64,000 bases of DNA from Alkalimarinus coralli (GCF_023650515.1 NZ_CP096016.1:112001-176000), one strand, 5' to 3'. Shown: positions 38,645-48,116, counted from the first letter of the stretch. Numbers and translations are program-made. The notes: generated by a model not told the origin, from the letters alone.

Positions 38645-39910
38645 TTATGCCGCAAAAGCAAGGCCATACCGGTTATCCTCATGCCAGGCGATGGTGGCTC
38701 TCTTTTTGTCGAACTTAGGTGAACTAACCGATACCGGCCCTTTCATATCACCATCGTAGATAAGTTGAATGCCGCCCTCAGACATATCGACCACATCGCC
38801 TTGAGAAGAAGATGTGCCAAACTCAATATTTGCGACCAGTCCCGGTGTTAGCGCGCGGTTGAACTCACGGCGAGCGACGGCTCGGGTGTAGTGATCTTGA
38901 TGAGCGTGATGAATTGGCAGCAGGTTCTTTGGTTCATAGTCCTCTCTGTTGCTCTGGCGATCAAATACCGATTGATCTATGCGAACATTGATCGGCGGAT
39001 TATTTTCATCGCCATCAAGTACCCGGCGACCTGACTCTCCATTGATATTCTCCAATAAGCGGTAAAATCCGCTATATGACTTATAGAGCTTCCCATTGCT
39101 GTTCGGCTTTAGATTCTTCAAGCTTGACTCGTCGAATGCCAACCCCAGATTTTTGGCCTTTTCAATCATCCAAAGTAAAGCCAGGTCTGATAGCCCCGTA
39201 TTTGGGTAACCGCCGCCGATATTGGAGTGAACACCTGCAAACCATCGCTGTTCAACGCACTGGTCGTCGTCAATCTCGCCGGTCCATAAATCTGCTTTAA
39301 ATGGAGGACGCCTTTCATCAACGGCGAGCGCCTGGTAGGCATTTTTAATCGGTTTAGAGAGTTTGGTATCGAAAAAGCCAACCCAGCGACGCTTGACCAG
39401 GCGTCCCAATAACGGTGTGGGTGCCCCAAGTGCACCTACCGTATCCCAGGCCCCCATCATAAGAATCTCTGGCCGTTGATTGTTTTTGTACGGGTTTACG
39501 CCACGCTCTGAAGGAGGGGTACGATAATATGCGTAGGCTTGAGGCAGAGATTCCAACTGATTCTTGGGCAACAGGCCTATCGTGTTTAATAGCCCCCCTA
39601 GCGCTCGAACGGTATAAGCGCCTCGACTGAAGCCAAAGCAATAAATATCGTCACCCGTTTGGTAGTTGTGGGTGAGAAAACGATATGCATCGAGGATATT
39701 CTTCGCCACGCCAATGCCGAAAGCACCGCCTGCATACTTGTCCAGTCCGCCTTGCGTGCCGACCCCTTGATCGTAGAAGACGACTTGATGATGGTTGTTG
39801 GATGCGGGGAGGATTCCTCTTAAAATCTTAACCACGTTTGTTGGTTCACTGTCTGGCTCATTCCAGGTGCCATCACAGCAAATAACGATTCTTTTATTGT
39901 AACCTTTCAT
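38645..39910 (-). CDS. DUF2235 (Tle1-like) alpha/beta hydrolase fused to a PilZ domain
   Basis: 421 residues. Residues 5-330 are a DUF2235 domain: RIVICCDGTWNEPDSEPTNV, the nucleophile elbow CFGFSRGAYTVRAL (Ser at about 95), WDTVGALGAP (candidate acid) and WFAGVHSNIGGGYP (candidate histidine). The same domain is found in type VI phospholipase effectors (Tle1). Residues about 346-419 look like a PilZ domain with both c-di-GMP motifs: RREFNR (347-352, RxxxR) and DMSEGG (375-380, DxSxxG), ending AWHEDNRYGLAF. I know of no standard family with this order. Hydrolysis of lipids and gating by c-di-GMP are inferences. No VgrG or chaperone is adjacent. Confidence 0.82.
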   Translation of the reverse strand: MKGYNKRIVICCDGTWNEPDSEPTNVVKILRGILPASNNHHQVVFYDQGVGTQGGLDKYAGGAFGIGVAKNILDAYRFLTHNYQTGDDIYCFGFSRGAYTVRALGGLLNTIGLLPKNQLESLPQAYAYYRTPPSERGVNPYKNNQRPEILMMGAWDTVGALGAPTPLLGRLVKRRWVGFFDTKLSKPIKNAYQALAVDERRPPFKADLWTGEIDDDQCVEQRWFAGVHSNIGGGYPNTGLSDLALLWMIEKAKNLGLAFDESSLKNLKPNSNGKLYKSYSGFYRLLENINGESGRRVLDGDENNPPINVRIDQSVFDRQSNREDYEPKNLLPIHHAHQDHYTRAVARREFNRALTPGLVANIEFGTSSSQGDVVDMSEGGIQLIYDGDMKGPVSVSSPKFDKKRATIAWHEDNRYGLAFAA

Positions 39911-40053
39911 TTTGGGTTCCTCTTAGCGAATAGCGTGATAAGGAACTGCCTGTGACGCTCAAACCTGTGTACCGAAATCGACCATCAGATGTTTTCAGTT
40001 CAGTTGTTGTCAGTATAGTACAATAGCCGCGACCTGCCTCAGGTTCGCATCGA

Positions 40054-42045
40054 CTAGGCGTGCCTCATAGAGCCTGAGCAGATATCATGTAAAACCTCCC
40101 TTTCTTCGTGTTCTACTACGCCGTCAGCCCAGGCCACAGACTCTAACGAATAGATGATGACTTGTCTTAAATGCGGCAGGTAATGGAGGCTTTTCAGGCT
40201 GCTTTCCGGTGCCTCGTATTCCGCAACGTTGTCTTCTGTGCCCATTACTTTATTGAGTATGTCTTCAGCAATATTGCCTGAAAAATCGTCTAGTGAACTG
40301 TCCAGATGGAAGATAAGCTGTCTAATGATTTTTAGCTCAAGCGGGTGTAGATGATCATCACACTGCGCAACGACCAGGGCGTTTTTGACCAGAATGGTTT
40401 CTAACTGTCCTCGCTCCAATTGACGGGTTTCCTTGCAGATATTGTCATGGTAATAGCGAAGAAAACTGAACAGGCTCTGCATTGGTGAGTTCAATTTGTT
40501 CAGTTGATACCAATAGGGGATAAAGTAACCTATCAGAAGGCCAATGGAGCCAGCTTTTATAATCTCCATCAGCCAGCTAAGCGATTCGATATAAGACTGC
40601 CTGAAGCCGGGGTCTTTGGCGTGATACAGCATAAACACGATAGGCAACGAAAGCAGCGTCATAATTGCGCCTAGCTTGAGGCAGCACGTGACCCTGAATT
40701 TACTGAGTCGAACGGCTTCAGTTAATGGTTCTGGTTTATGGGCAAGCTCCAGTAGCCAGGCTAAGCTAAACCCTAGTATGAAATTTTGAATGGCGTATGG
40801 GTAAGTTCTTGCCATCGCGCCAGCTATGTCGGTCACGCTGTCATTGATAGACGCCTGTAGAGTCCGTAGCGCGAATACTGAAATAACCCAGCCAAGTGCT
40901 GACAGCACCCCCGCAGAAAATCGAGTAACAAATGCAAAGCTGTCACTCACAATAAATCGTTTACGAAAATTACGATTCATGTAAATCGCTGCAAAAACGG
41001 CTATGTTATAGGTTGTTGCCATTATCAGCGTTTGAAAAAGGGTTGATGTTGATAATAGGCTTTGGTCCCTTACCAGATTATCAAGCATGGACAGGCCAAA
41101 GTAGCCACCAAAAATCAACACCATAAGCTGTAATATTTGAAAGAACGTGATGTCTTTTATCGACTCGCCGCCATCATCGAAGCCTATCTGTCTTGTGACT
41201 TCGACGCGTTTCTTCTCGCTCAATTCTGAGCTGTTAATCATCAGAACCAAAAACTCAATGACCCACTTTTCAATTTGGTCGAGGCGATCTTCAATCGTGC
41301 TAAACAGGTTCCTTTGCATTTTTCTTGAGCGGGTATTGCCCGGCAGGTCTTCCGCCATTAGCTGAAAATAGCTGGACATCTTCTTGGTCAGGCTTTGCAT
41401 ATCAAAGAACAGCCGTTCGTATTCGGACTTATGCATCTCGATATAGCGGTTATAGCGAGGGTATTTTGAGTTGTTGCGTTTGCGTATTTCTAGCAATAGC
41501 AGCGAAACTTTAACCCATTGATAATTGACCGATGAGTCCGGCTCAAAGACCAAGTACTCGCGCCTATACTCCCATTCATCAGCCAGCTTCAATAGTTGCT
41601 CTTTTTGGTATGGGCTGGTCGTTGTGATGTGGGAGCGCTTTAGTTTTTCGATGCGAACAATCATGTAGGCAGGTATTTTTCCCAGATCCCACATACGCTC
41701 AAGAATTCGCTTATCAAATTTAGAAAGCCATGGAATGCTCGGCAGCATTGTCGTTAGAATCAGTGTGGCGCCAATCGCCGGGGGGATGCCTTCGAGTGCG
41801 GCTGAAATAGAAGGGAAGCCGGGAATCAGTTTACTAAGGGATGGATCTAATTTATTGAGATTATCAACACAGAGGTACAAACCTAAAAATACGGTAAGCG
41901 TAATCGTCAGGTAACAAAGATAGACAAGGTTGAAGCGAGTTATGGTTGTTGCGTATCGGTTTGACTCAGGAGTGTTGTATCGGCGAAATGAATATAAAGC
42001 GACCAAAAAAGCGCCGGTAGCAAGTTGTATGATTTCATCGTTCAT
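40054..42045 (-). CDS. Large multi-pass membrane protein with TerB-like C-terminal region
   Basis: 663 residues, not recognised as a named family. Hydrophobic segments occur near residues 38-60, 85-105, 305-325, 345-365, 385-410, 425-445, 460-480 and 500-520. A charged region of about 170 residues (130-300), rich in R/K/E and helical, separates the first two helices from the rest. The last 130 residues resemble TerB: helices with acidic pairs, NALVVAQCDDHLHPLELKII and SLESVAWADGVVEHEEREVL. TerB-like domains bind metals at membranes and occur with tellurite and phage-defence systems. It lies between the Imm49-like gene and the DUF2235-PilZ gene on the same strand. Confidence 0.6.
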   Translation of the reverse strand: MNDEIIQLATGAFLVALYSFRRYNTPESNRYATTITRFNLVYLCYLTITLTVFLGLYLCVDNLNKLDPSLSKLIPGFPSISAALEGIPPAIGATLILTTMLPSIPWLSKFDKRILERMWDLGKIPAYMIVRIEKLKRSHITTTSPYQKEQLLKLADEWEYRREYLVFEPDSSVNYQWVKVSLLLLEIRKRNNSKYPRYNRYIEMHKSEYERLFFDMQSLTKKMSSYFQLMAEDLPGNTRSRKMQRNLFSTIEDRLDQIEKWVIEFLVLMINSSELSEKKRVEVTRQIGFDDGGESIKDITFFQILQLMVLIFGGYFGLSMLDNLVRDQSLLSTSTLFQTLIMATTYNIAVFAAIYMNRNFRKRFIVSDSFAFVTRFSAGVLSALGWVISVFALRTLQASINDSVTDIAGAMARTYPYAIQNFILGFSLAWLLELAHKPEPLTEAVRLSKFRVTCCLKLGAIMTLLSLPIVFMLYHAKDPGFRQSYIESLSWLMEIIKAGSIGLLIGYFIPYWYQLNKLNSPMQSLFSFLRYYHDNICKETRQLERGQLETILVKNALVVAQCDDHLHPLELKIIRQLIFHLDSSLDDFSGNIAEDILNKVMGTEDNVAEYEAPESSLKSLHYLPHLRQVIIYSLESVAWADGVVEHEEREVLHDICSGSMRHA

Positions 42046-42220
42046 GACTCTCCTCGCATTTTTTCGTTGGGAGAACCTTTTCGAGGAACACGAAACAGCA
42101 AGGCGATGGCTTTTCTATCACAATAGTAGAAGGGGGGGCAGGAATTTACAAGCGAGTAGCCGCTATCCCGTTGCGACTGTGTTGCCTGCTCAGCGGCAGG
42201 TGTGAGAGCTACATTGCTAA

Positions 42221-42259
42221 TGTAGCCTTGCATGAAAGGAGGTACGACTGGAATCAAGG
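42221..42259 (+). repeat. REP-like repeat, copy 2
   Basis: 39 bp, TGTAGCCTTG...GGAATCAAGG, whose ends CCTTG/CAAGG are complementary. A palindrome GCTACATT/AATGTAGC (42208-42226) overlaps its left end. It forms an inverted pair with 42314-42352 and is related to 1463-1500. Confidence 0.7.
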
Positions 42260-42313
42260 TCATTCACTGAATCTTGATTATCCTCAGTGGTATTTCAGGC
42301 GCTAAGAAGAAAA

Positions 42314-42352
42314 CCTTGATTCCGTTCGTTTCTCACTGCATACAAGGCTACA
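42314..42352 (-). repeat. REP-like repeat, copy 3 (inverted)
   Basis: The reverse complement reads TGTAGCCTTG...CGGAATCAAGG, 39 bp, same length and ends as copy 2 but a different middle. 54 bases separate the two. Confidence 0.7.
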
Positions 42353-42381
42353 GTTTGGTGGAAAAAGCGCGCAGTACTGCG

Positions 42382-43245
42382 TTAGCCTTCTTCCTGTGAT
42401 TTGTTCAGCCCACCGATTAACAGCCCCTTCGGTAAAAGGTCGTGTTCAACAGTGACCCGTAACCCGGCATCAAGCGCCAGATTGGAGAGGGCAACGGCAT
42501 AGTCGCAGATAAACTCTTCTGCTGTTCCCCATAAATCCTCTGCGGGGATGTATGATTTTTTATAGAACTTCAGTTGTAATGCCAGGCCTTCATTAAATAC
42601 AACCTCATCCCGTTTCAGTATACCGTACAAGGTCATGCTAAGGGTAAAATAGTGCATATCCCCTCCCGTTTTTGGGGGTTTTTCGGCATACTCCTGAAGG
42701 GTTTTCTCTAACAATCGCTGGCCTTTTTGCAGCTCATTCAGCAAGGCATGCTTGTAGGCATAGGTGTACCGGTTGACCACTGCATCCATTTTTTTGCCAT
42801 CTTTACTGTCCTGATACCAGTAGGCCAGTGCTCTGGCGGTCTCAAAGTCAGCCCCCATTAAGGCGTAGTTAAAACCGTCAATGGCATTGGTCTCCATGAC
42901 CGCCGCCCAGTTTACCTGTCCATACCCTGCGCTGGGCGCTTTCGGGGGGGGGGATGTATCACCGACATAATCCGGGTCTGTGACGTCATAAGCCATTTTG
43001 AAGCATTTAAGCATACACTTGCCAGCGGTTGAGAATTCGTACCTGAACCTTTCCGGAGATTCGCCATTTAAAAAACGCGCGCGGCCTAAACCGGCATAAT
43101 CCATAGCTGTACCAGAATAAACACTCTGCAAGGAGATATCCTGCTCCTTGTACCACCCGCTTTTGTAATCATCTTCAGACTGTCGAATGGTTTTTAAATC
43201 ACCCTCAATCCAATAATCAATATCTTCCTGATCTGCTTTTTTCAT
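42382..43245 (-). CDS. Imm49-like immunity protein
   Basis: 287 residues, mostly helical, no signal peptide or membrane segment. The layout and the C-terminal part (WGTAEEFICDYAVALSNLALDAGL and VEHDLLPKGLL) resemble the Imm49 immunity family, though I base this on general pattern only. It starts at the base where the PAAR-nuclease gene ends, so the two are translationally coupled as toxin-immunity pairs are. A run of ten C (42944-42953 on the - strand) lies within the coding sequence and encodes SPPP. Confidence 0.6.
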   Translation of the reverse strand: MKKADQEDIDYWIEGDLKTIRQSEDDYKSGWYKEQDISLQSVYSGTAMDYAGLGRARFLNGESPERFRYEFSTAGKCMLKCFKMAYDVTDPDYVGDTSPPPKAPSAGYGQVNWAAVMETNAIDGFNYALMGADFETARALAYWYQDSKDGKKMDAVVNRYTYAYKHALLNELQKGQRLLEKTLQEYAEKPPKTGGDMHYFTLSMTLYGILKRDEVVFNEGLALQLKFYKKSYIPAEDLWGTAEEFICDYAVALSNLALDAGLRVTVEHDLLPKGLLIGGLNKSQEEG

Positions 43246-44408
43246 TATTTAAACGCCTCCATTACCAGTTGTTTGACTTTGTCAAAGCTCTCTATATTAA
43301 AATCATCCAGAGTATCTGTGACATTACCTCTTGAGTCCCGCTCCAGTATTCGCACCCGCCCGGTCTCTGTATTGGTATGGGTCGACAAATGGCGTTTTTG
43401 CCCTTTGCTACGAATAATCTCACTCCAGAGCTCAATTTCACTATTGACATAGGGGCCACCTTGCCTATTGGATGGCTGATTGACCTTTTTATGCTTTTGT
43501 TTGGTCATTAGTTTAGCTCTGCGTTTATTTTTCTTTTCCGAGCTTTGCCTTTCCAAATTGGTGTTTTTAGCGACTGCCAGGCTGTCTCTATTATTCCCTT
43601 TGGCTTCTATTTCAACTAGTTTACCGCTTTTGTCCAGTGCAAGGTCATCTGGCCCATGGTAACGGTCAATATAGCGCGGGTCTGTGGTGATACCCTGACG
43701 TTTTTTGGCCTGCTCCATCCCTACTTTGCCCAGTGCCTCACTGCTGGAGCGGCTGTTTAGCAAGGCTTGCTCAATATCCAGTATTATTTGATCAGGCTTG
43801 CGCAGCAGTGATTTGCCCCGACTACCCAGCGCCGTAATGGCAGATACAACCGCCGGTGTTTGCGGCAGGTTGCGCAGGCTCTTTGCTGCTGCCTGCTCTG
43901 TTTCATTGCTGAGTGGAATCATATCCCGGCCTTCGGTTTTATAGCGATAGGCAACCTCCTCAGCGCTTAGTATTTCGCCTGTGGCCTGATCCTGATATTG
44001 AATAATGCCGCTGCCAGCCATCCACTCCGCGTGAATTGCCGCATTCTCTCTGAGAAACTGATTAAGCAGCTCCTTGGCCCCGCCAACCAGTGTATCAATA
44101 AAGGACGCTTCAGCTGCAGGTGAGGGTTCCACTGGCGTGACATCGCCAATAAAAACATCACCGGAACCGCCGATAACAATACCACCGTGGGCGGTTACGC
44201 TCCCCATGGTCGCGGCGGGCATGCCGTTAATGAATACGGTTGAAGAACCTTGGACAATGGTATCTGGCGGGCCATTGCAAACAGCCATATCGCCTACGCG
44301 AGCGGCAGGTTGGCCATTAATGAAAACGTTTGATGAGCCGGTGGCAGTGGGGCCTCCCTTATGGCGGGTTTTGCCATCGACAAGGGGGCACTGGTGCATG
44401 TCGCCCAA
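43245..44408 (-). CDS. PAAR-repeat protein with PD-(D/E)XK nuclease-like C-terminus, type VI effector candidate
   Basis: 387 residues from a TTG. Residues 1-95 are a PAAR domain (GDMHQCPLVDGKTRHKGGP, GSSNVFINGQPAARVGDM, GSSTVFINGMPAATMGS), the tip of a type VI spike. The middle is a linker. The C-terminal 170 residues hold RYHGPDDLALDKSGKLVEIE then AKG: the D...ExK pattern of PD-(D/E)XK nucleases. The usual PAAR start residues (AAR before LGDMH) are encoded upstream in frame, but no ATG/GTG/TTG precedes them before a stop, and the only Shine-Dalgarno-like GGAGAGG is about 15 bases further up. The start is therefore uncertain. The target is presumably DNA or RNA of rival cells. Confidence 0.78.
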   Translation of the reverse strand: MGDMHQCPLVDGKTRHKGGPTATGSSNVFINGQPAARVGDMAVCNGPPDTIVQGSSTVFINGMPAATMGSVTAHGGIVIGGSGDVFIGDVTPVEPSPAAEASFIDTLVGGAKELLNQFLRENAAIHAEWMAGSGIIQYQDQATGEILSAEEVAYRYKTEGRDMIPLSNETEQAAAKSLRNLPQTPAVVSAITALGSRGKSLLRKPDQIILDIEQALLNSRSSSEALGKVGMEQAKKRQGITTDPRYIDRYHGPDDLALDKSGKLVEIEAKGNNRDSLAVAKNTNLERQSSEKKNKRRAKLMTKQKHKKVNQPSNRQGGPYVNSEIELWSEIIRSKGQKRHLSTHTNTETGRVRILERDSRGNVTDTLDDFNIESFDKVKQLVMEAFK

Positions 44409-44447
44409 GCGGGCGGCGTTATTTTAGCCTCTCCATCATTTGGTCAT

Positions 44448-44765
44448 TTACTTTTCCTGATACTCCATCAACTCTATAGGGGCACCGTTTACCTCTACAA
44501 ATGCAACCATTAAACCTTTACTTGGCGAGTTGGGTTGAATAATTATATTTTTCCCTTCTATTTCTTTTTGCAGGTCATCGACCACAAAAGCAACGTGCGG
44601 AACGGTTTTAACAAGTTCAGGGTATGGCGCGTTGTCCCAATACCTCTGCCACTGAATGCCGTACGGGTTGTTTTCATGGTCGGACACAGTCATTTTTAAG
44701 TGAGGCAGGTCTATCTCACCATCGAACTTCTGTTTGGTTGGTATGCCTATATGGTTAAATTTCAT
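44448..44765 (-). CDS. VOC family protein
   Basis: 105 residues. MKFNHIGIPTKQKFDGEIDL and PHVAFVVDDLQKEIEGK with AFVEVNGAPIELMEY give the single-domain vicinal-oxygen-chelate pattern. The first metal ligand histidine (residue 5) and the glutamate of IELME are present. Substrate unknown; not a full glyoxalase. Confidence 0.75.
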   Translation of the reverse strand: MKFNHIGIPTKQKFDGEIDLPHLKMTVSDHENNPYGIQWQRYWDNAPYPELVKTVPHVAFVVDDLQKEIEGKNIIIQPNSPSKGLMVAFVEVNGAPIELMEYQEK

Positions 44766-44795
44766 CTGCTTTCCTAGATGCTATGTGCGTATAAA

Positions 44796-45200
44796 CTACC
44801 CCAGTCCCTTGCCTGCATCTTTTTTATTGATCAGCTCAATGCTGTAACCATCAGGGTCTTTAACAAAGGCAATTATCGTTGTGCCGCCTTTTACCGGGCC
44901 GGGCTCACGGGTGACTTGTCCGCCTTTGGCTTTAATAGCGTCACAGGTGGCATAGATATCGTCGGTTTCCAGCGCGATATGGCCGTATGCGTTGCCTAGG
45001 TCATAGTCGCTTTGCCCCCAGTTGTAGGTCAGTTCAATCACCGCACCCTGGCTTTCATCACCGTAACCCACAAATGCCAGGGTATATTTGTATTCCGGAT
45101 TTTCTGATTTGCGTATTAGCTGCATGCCTAATACGTCGGTATAAAAGGCGATTGAGCGGTCTAAGTCACCGACCCGTAGCATCGTATGAAGGACTCTCAT
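44796..45200 (-). CDS. gloA: Lactoylglutathione lyase (glyoxalase I)
   Basis: 134 residues from the ATG at 45200 with AGGTG upstream; a longer reading frame to 45305 is unlikely. [40 protein letters not shown] and [10 protein letters not shown] carry the four metal ligands (H, E, H, E). Detoxifies methylglyoxal with glutathione. It lies where cobA sits after the nitrate reductase in Pseudomonas. Confidence 0.96.
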   Translation of the reverse strand: MRVLHTMLRVGDLDRSIAFYTDVLGMQLIRKSENPEYKYTLAFVGYGDESQGAVIELTYNWGQSDYDLGNAYGHIALETDDIYATCDAIKAKGGQVTREPGPVKGGTTIIAFVKDPDGYSIELINKKDAGKGLG

Positions 45201-45225
45201 AAAGGCACCTGCTGAGTGATATGTT

Positions 45226-47964
45226 TTATGTTGCGCTAGACAATATCTTCTCAAGCTCAGGAATACAAGAGCCGCAATTGGTGCCAGCATTGATGCATTC
45301 ACCAATGCCCTGTACGGTGGTTAGCCCATTGTCTGCTATTGCCGATTTAATGGTGTTTTCGCCAACGCCGAAACAGGCGCATACTGTTTTTCCGCAGTCC
45401 TCTCTACCAGCGGGTGGTGAACCTGATAGCATGGCCATGCGTTCATCAACTTCAACATGACTTTTATTAAATAACTCCGCCAGCCATCCTCTTGTCGGCA
45501 GATCCAGGCTAGGGGATATAAACAGGCAACTCTCCAACATCTCACCCAAAAAGCGGGCACCGCGATATTTACGTTGTTTGATATCGGAGTACTCAACCCA
45601 TTCGGTTTCTGCTTTTTTGTTGTCGCAGAGTAGGGTTCTGGCCCAGATAGACAGATCATCGATCATCGTTTCTGCGGCGAGTTCATAACGATAGAACTTT
45701 TGACCCCGAATTTTCACCACATACTGAACTCCGTTGATCTCCAGTGCGCGGCGTGAGAGTAAAAAACCATACCACTGGGGTTTGTAAGGCAATATCGTTG
45801 CGGGGGTGTGTTTGCTTTCCGGCTGACCGGATAGAGGGTCGGTTACAGGGTTGACCAAGGCTCCGACTCGTCCTTTTGAGCTTAACTGTTCCGTCCAGTG
45901 CATCGGGACGAATACATTGCCCTGTTTCTGGTTATCGGTTACTTCGGCCCGGGCAATCATCTCACCGTAGCTCGTTTTGGTTAACACCAGCTCGCCATCG
46001 GTGATCGAATACTGTTTAGCATCTTCCGGGTGAATTTCTACGAACGGTTCTGCTTTGTGATTGTTCAGCTGGGGGGCCAGTGAAGTACGGCTCATGGTGT
46101 GCCACTGGTCTCTGATACGGCCTGTATTCAACACCAGAGGATATGCTTTGCTTAGCGGTGCCTCCGGTGGTTTGGGATTGATGGCAACCATTTGTGCTCT
46201 ACCGGTAGAGGTAAAGAAGTGACCATCTTCAAACATGCGTGAGGTGCCGTTAGGCGCGGCCTGGGTGACGGGCCATTGAACAGGTGTCAGCTCGTCGTAT
46301 TGCTGGTGGCTCAAGTTAGCGAGCTGTTCCAGATTAAAGTCACGTTTCTTGAGCGCTTTACTGTTTGCATCAAGCGTATTCTCAAATGCGGACAGTTGGG
46401 CGTGTTCTTTAAAAATGTCGTGTGCTGATTGAAACTGGAATGACGCTTCGAACCCCATTGCCCTGGCAACCTGGGTGATGATCCACCAATCCGGCTTGGC
46501 GTCGCCCGGGGCCGGGAGGATGGCGCGCTGCCGCGAAATGCGTCTTTCAGAATTAGTAACCGTGCCGTCTTTTTCACCCCAGCCCAGAGCGGGAAGCAGC
46601 ATATCGGCATACTGAGTGGTGTCGGTATGCTGCATGCAATCTGACACCACAACAAACTCGCACTTTGCTAATGCCGCTTTGACTTTGTTTGCATTAGGCA
46701 GGCTATCGACCGGGCTGGTGGCCATAATCCATACCGCTTTTATTTTGCCATCGGCCATCGCATCAAACAGGTCTACCGCTTTAAGCCCTGGAGCTGAAGA
46801 TACGTCATCTGTTCGCCAGAAGCGTGATACGCGGTCAACATTGTCGTCGCTGAAATCCATATGAGCGGCCAGCTGGTTTGCCAAGCCACCAACTTCTCGC
46901 CCTCCCATGGCATTGGGTTGCCCGGTAAGCGAAAACGGGCCAGCACCTACGCGGCCTATTTTACCGGTGGCAAGGTGAACGTTAATAATGGCATTGACCT
47001 TGTCTGTGCCTGAGCTTGACTGGTTGATACCTTGAGAATAAGCAGTGATGACGTTGTCGGCTTCCCCAAACCACTGGTAAAACGTTGCCAGATCGGCCTC
47101 ATCAATGCCACAGGTTTTTGCAACGTTAGAATGTTCTGAAGCCTTGTGATGCGCAGCAGACAGGGTCTCTGTAAAACCATCGACATGTTGCTCTATATAC
47201 TCTTCGTTTAACTGCTTATTGCTGGCAAGTGCAGACAGTAAACCGGTAAATAAAAAACCATCGGTGCCCGAATGAATGGGCAGGTGCAAATCAGCTATTG
47301 CGCAGGTGTCGGTGACCCTGGGGTCAATCACGACGATTTTTAATGCAGGGTTATTTTCTTTGGCTTTTTTAATTCGCTGATAAATGATCGGGTGGCACCA
47401 GGCCGTGTTGCTGCCGGTCAGAATAATGAGCTCTGCATGGTCAAAATCATCATAACAGCCGGGAACCGTATCGGTGCCAAAAGCACGTTTTTGAGCCGTG
47501 GTTGGCGAGGCCATGCACAGCCTGGAGTTGGTATCGATATTTGAGCTGCCAATAAATCCTTTCATCAACTTATTAGCGACATAGTAATCTTCGGTAAGCA
47601 ATTGACCCGAGATATAAAAAGCGACAGCGTCTGCCCCGTGTTGGTCGATAACTGCGCTAAATTGTTCAGCAGTTTTCTGGATTGCCTTATCCCAGCCTAC
47701 TTGAGCGCCTTGGTAGATAGGCGTGAGCAACCGTTCGTTGAGTGAGAGGGTGTCGGCCAGTGCGGTTCCTTTTGAACAGAGACGGCCATAGTTAGATGGG
47801 TGCTCCTCGTCTCCGCTCACGGTAATGATGCGGTTTTCAACATCCTTAACGGTTGCTTTTATGCCGCAGCCCACTCCGCAATAAGCGCAGGTGGTTCTGA
47901 CTTCTTTCAGCTCGGCTGTTTTAAGCTCAGTGGTTTGTTTGGCTTTTTTTTGCATAATGCTCAC
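45226..47964 (-). CDS. nasA: Assimilatory nitrate reductase, catalytic subunit
   Basis: 912 residues. Reduces nitrate to nitrite in the cytoplasm with Mo-bisMGD. The N-terminal [4Fe-4S] motif is [14 protein letters not shown], followed by [11 protein letters not shown]; the molybdopterin domains include [17 protein letters not shown] and [15 protein letters not shown]. The C-terminus has a BFD-like [2Fe-2S] domain ([19 protein letters not shown]). I keep the GTG at 47964; an ATG nine bases later is also possible. It is the last gene of nirB-nirD-nasA, after a structured 226-base gap. Confidence 0.95.
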   Translation of the reverse strand: MSIMQKKAKQTTELKTAELKEVRTTCAYCGVGCGIKATVKDVENRIITVSGDEEHPSNYGRLCSKGTALADTLSLNERLLTPIYQGAQVGWDKAIQKTAEQFSAVIDQHGADAVAFYISGQLLTEDYYVANKLMKGFIGSSNIDTNSRLCMASPTTAQKRAFGTDTVPGCYDDFDHAELIILTGSNTAWCHPIIYQRIKKAKENNPALKIVVIDPRVTDTCAIADLHLPIHSGTDGFLFTGLLSALASNKQLNEEYIEQHVDGFTETLSAAHHKASEHSNVAKTCGIDEADLATFYQWFGEADNVITAYSQGINQSSSGTDKVNAIINVHLATGKIGRVGAGPFSLTGQPNAMGGREVGGLANQLAAHMDFSDDNVDRVSRFWRTDDVSSAPGLKAVDLFDAMADGKIKAVWIMATSPVDSLPNANKVKAALAKCEFVVVSDCMQHTDTTQYADMLLPALGWGEKDGTVTNSERRISRQRAILPAPGDAKPDWWIITQVARAMGFEASFQFQSAHDIFKEHAQLSAFENTLDANSKALKKRDFNLEQLANLSHQQYDELTPVQWPVTQAAPNGTSRMFEDGHFFTSTGRAQMVAINPKPPEAPLSKAYPLVLNTGRIRDQWHTMSRTSLAPQLNNHKAEPFVEIHPEDAKQYSITDGELVLTKTSYGEMIARAEVTDNQKQGNVFVPMHWTEQLSSKGRVGALVNPVTDPLSGQPESKHTPATILPYKPQWYGFLLSRRALEINGVQYVVKIRGQKFYRYELAAETMIDDLSIWARTLLCDNKKAETEWVEYSDIKQRKYRGARFLGEMLESCLFISPSLDLPTRGWLAELFNKSHVEVDERMAMLSGSPPAGREDCGKTVCACFGVGENTIKSAIADNGLTTVQGIGECINAGTNCGSCIPELEKILSSAT

Positions 47965-48051
47965 TCTACACTTCTGTCTTACAAAAGTTTATAGATAGCT
48001 ATCATAACAAATAACTGATCTACATGAGTTTATTGTCAGGCCGGTTGGAGT

Positions 48052-48116
48052 GAAGCGTCACACTCCCAGAGTTGGGAGCAAAGAGAGTGTGAGCTTCGTA
48101 GGACTCAAGGAGTCCT
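48052..48116 (-). promoter_or_regulatory. Structured leader between nirD and nasA
   Basis: Two hairpins. AGGACTC and GAGTCCT pair around a 3-base loop (48100-48116). GAAGC-g-TCACACTC (48052-48065) pairs with GAGTGTGA-GCTTC (48085-48097), 13 base pairs with one bulge. Inside the latter, CTCCC/GGGAG (48063-48078) forms a competing small hairpin that uses three of the same bases. They could end or protect the nirBD message, or respond to a regulator. The hexaloops of known ANTAR (NasT) targets are not evident. Confidence 0.55.

Larger units (their letters stand above)
42046..42381. other. Intergenic region with inverted REP-like pair
   Basis: 336 bases between the Imm49-like gene and the membrane protein gene, both on the - strand. 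The central part is occupied by the two inverted 39-bp elements; the remainder shows no ORF with a supported start. The pair can fold as one long imperfect hairpin in the transcript. Confidence 0.6.

Noticed and set aside
42042-42263. A 73-codon frame covering the REP-like element
   Set aside because: Runs through a repeat and has no supported start or domain.
48052-48116. NasT (ANTAR) antitermination target
   Set aside because: Loops are 3 and 6 or more bases, without the conserved A and G of the tandem hexaloops; kept only as an unassigned structured leader.
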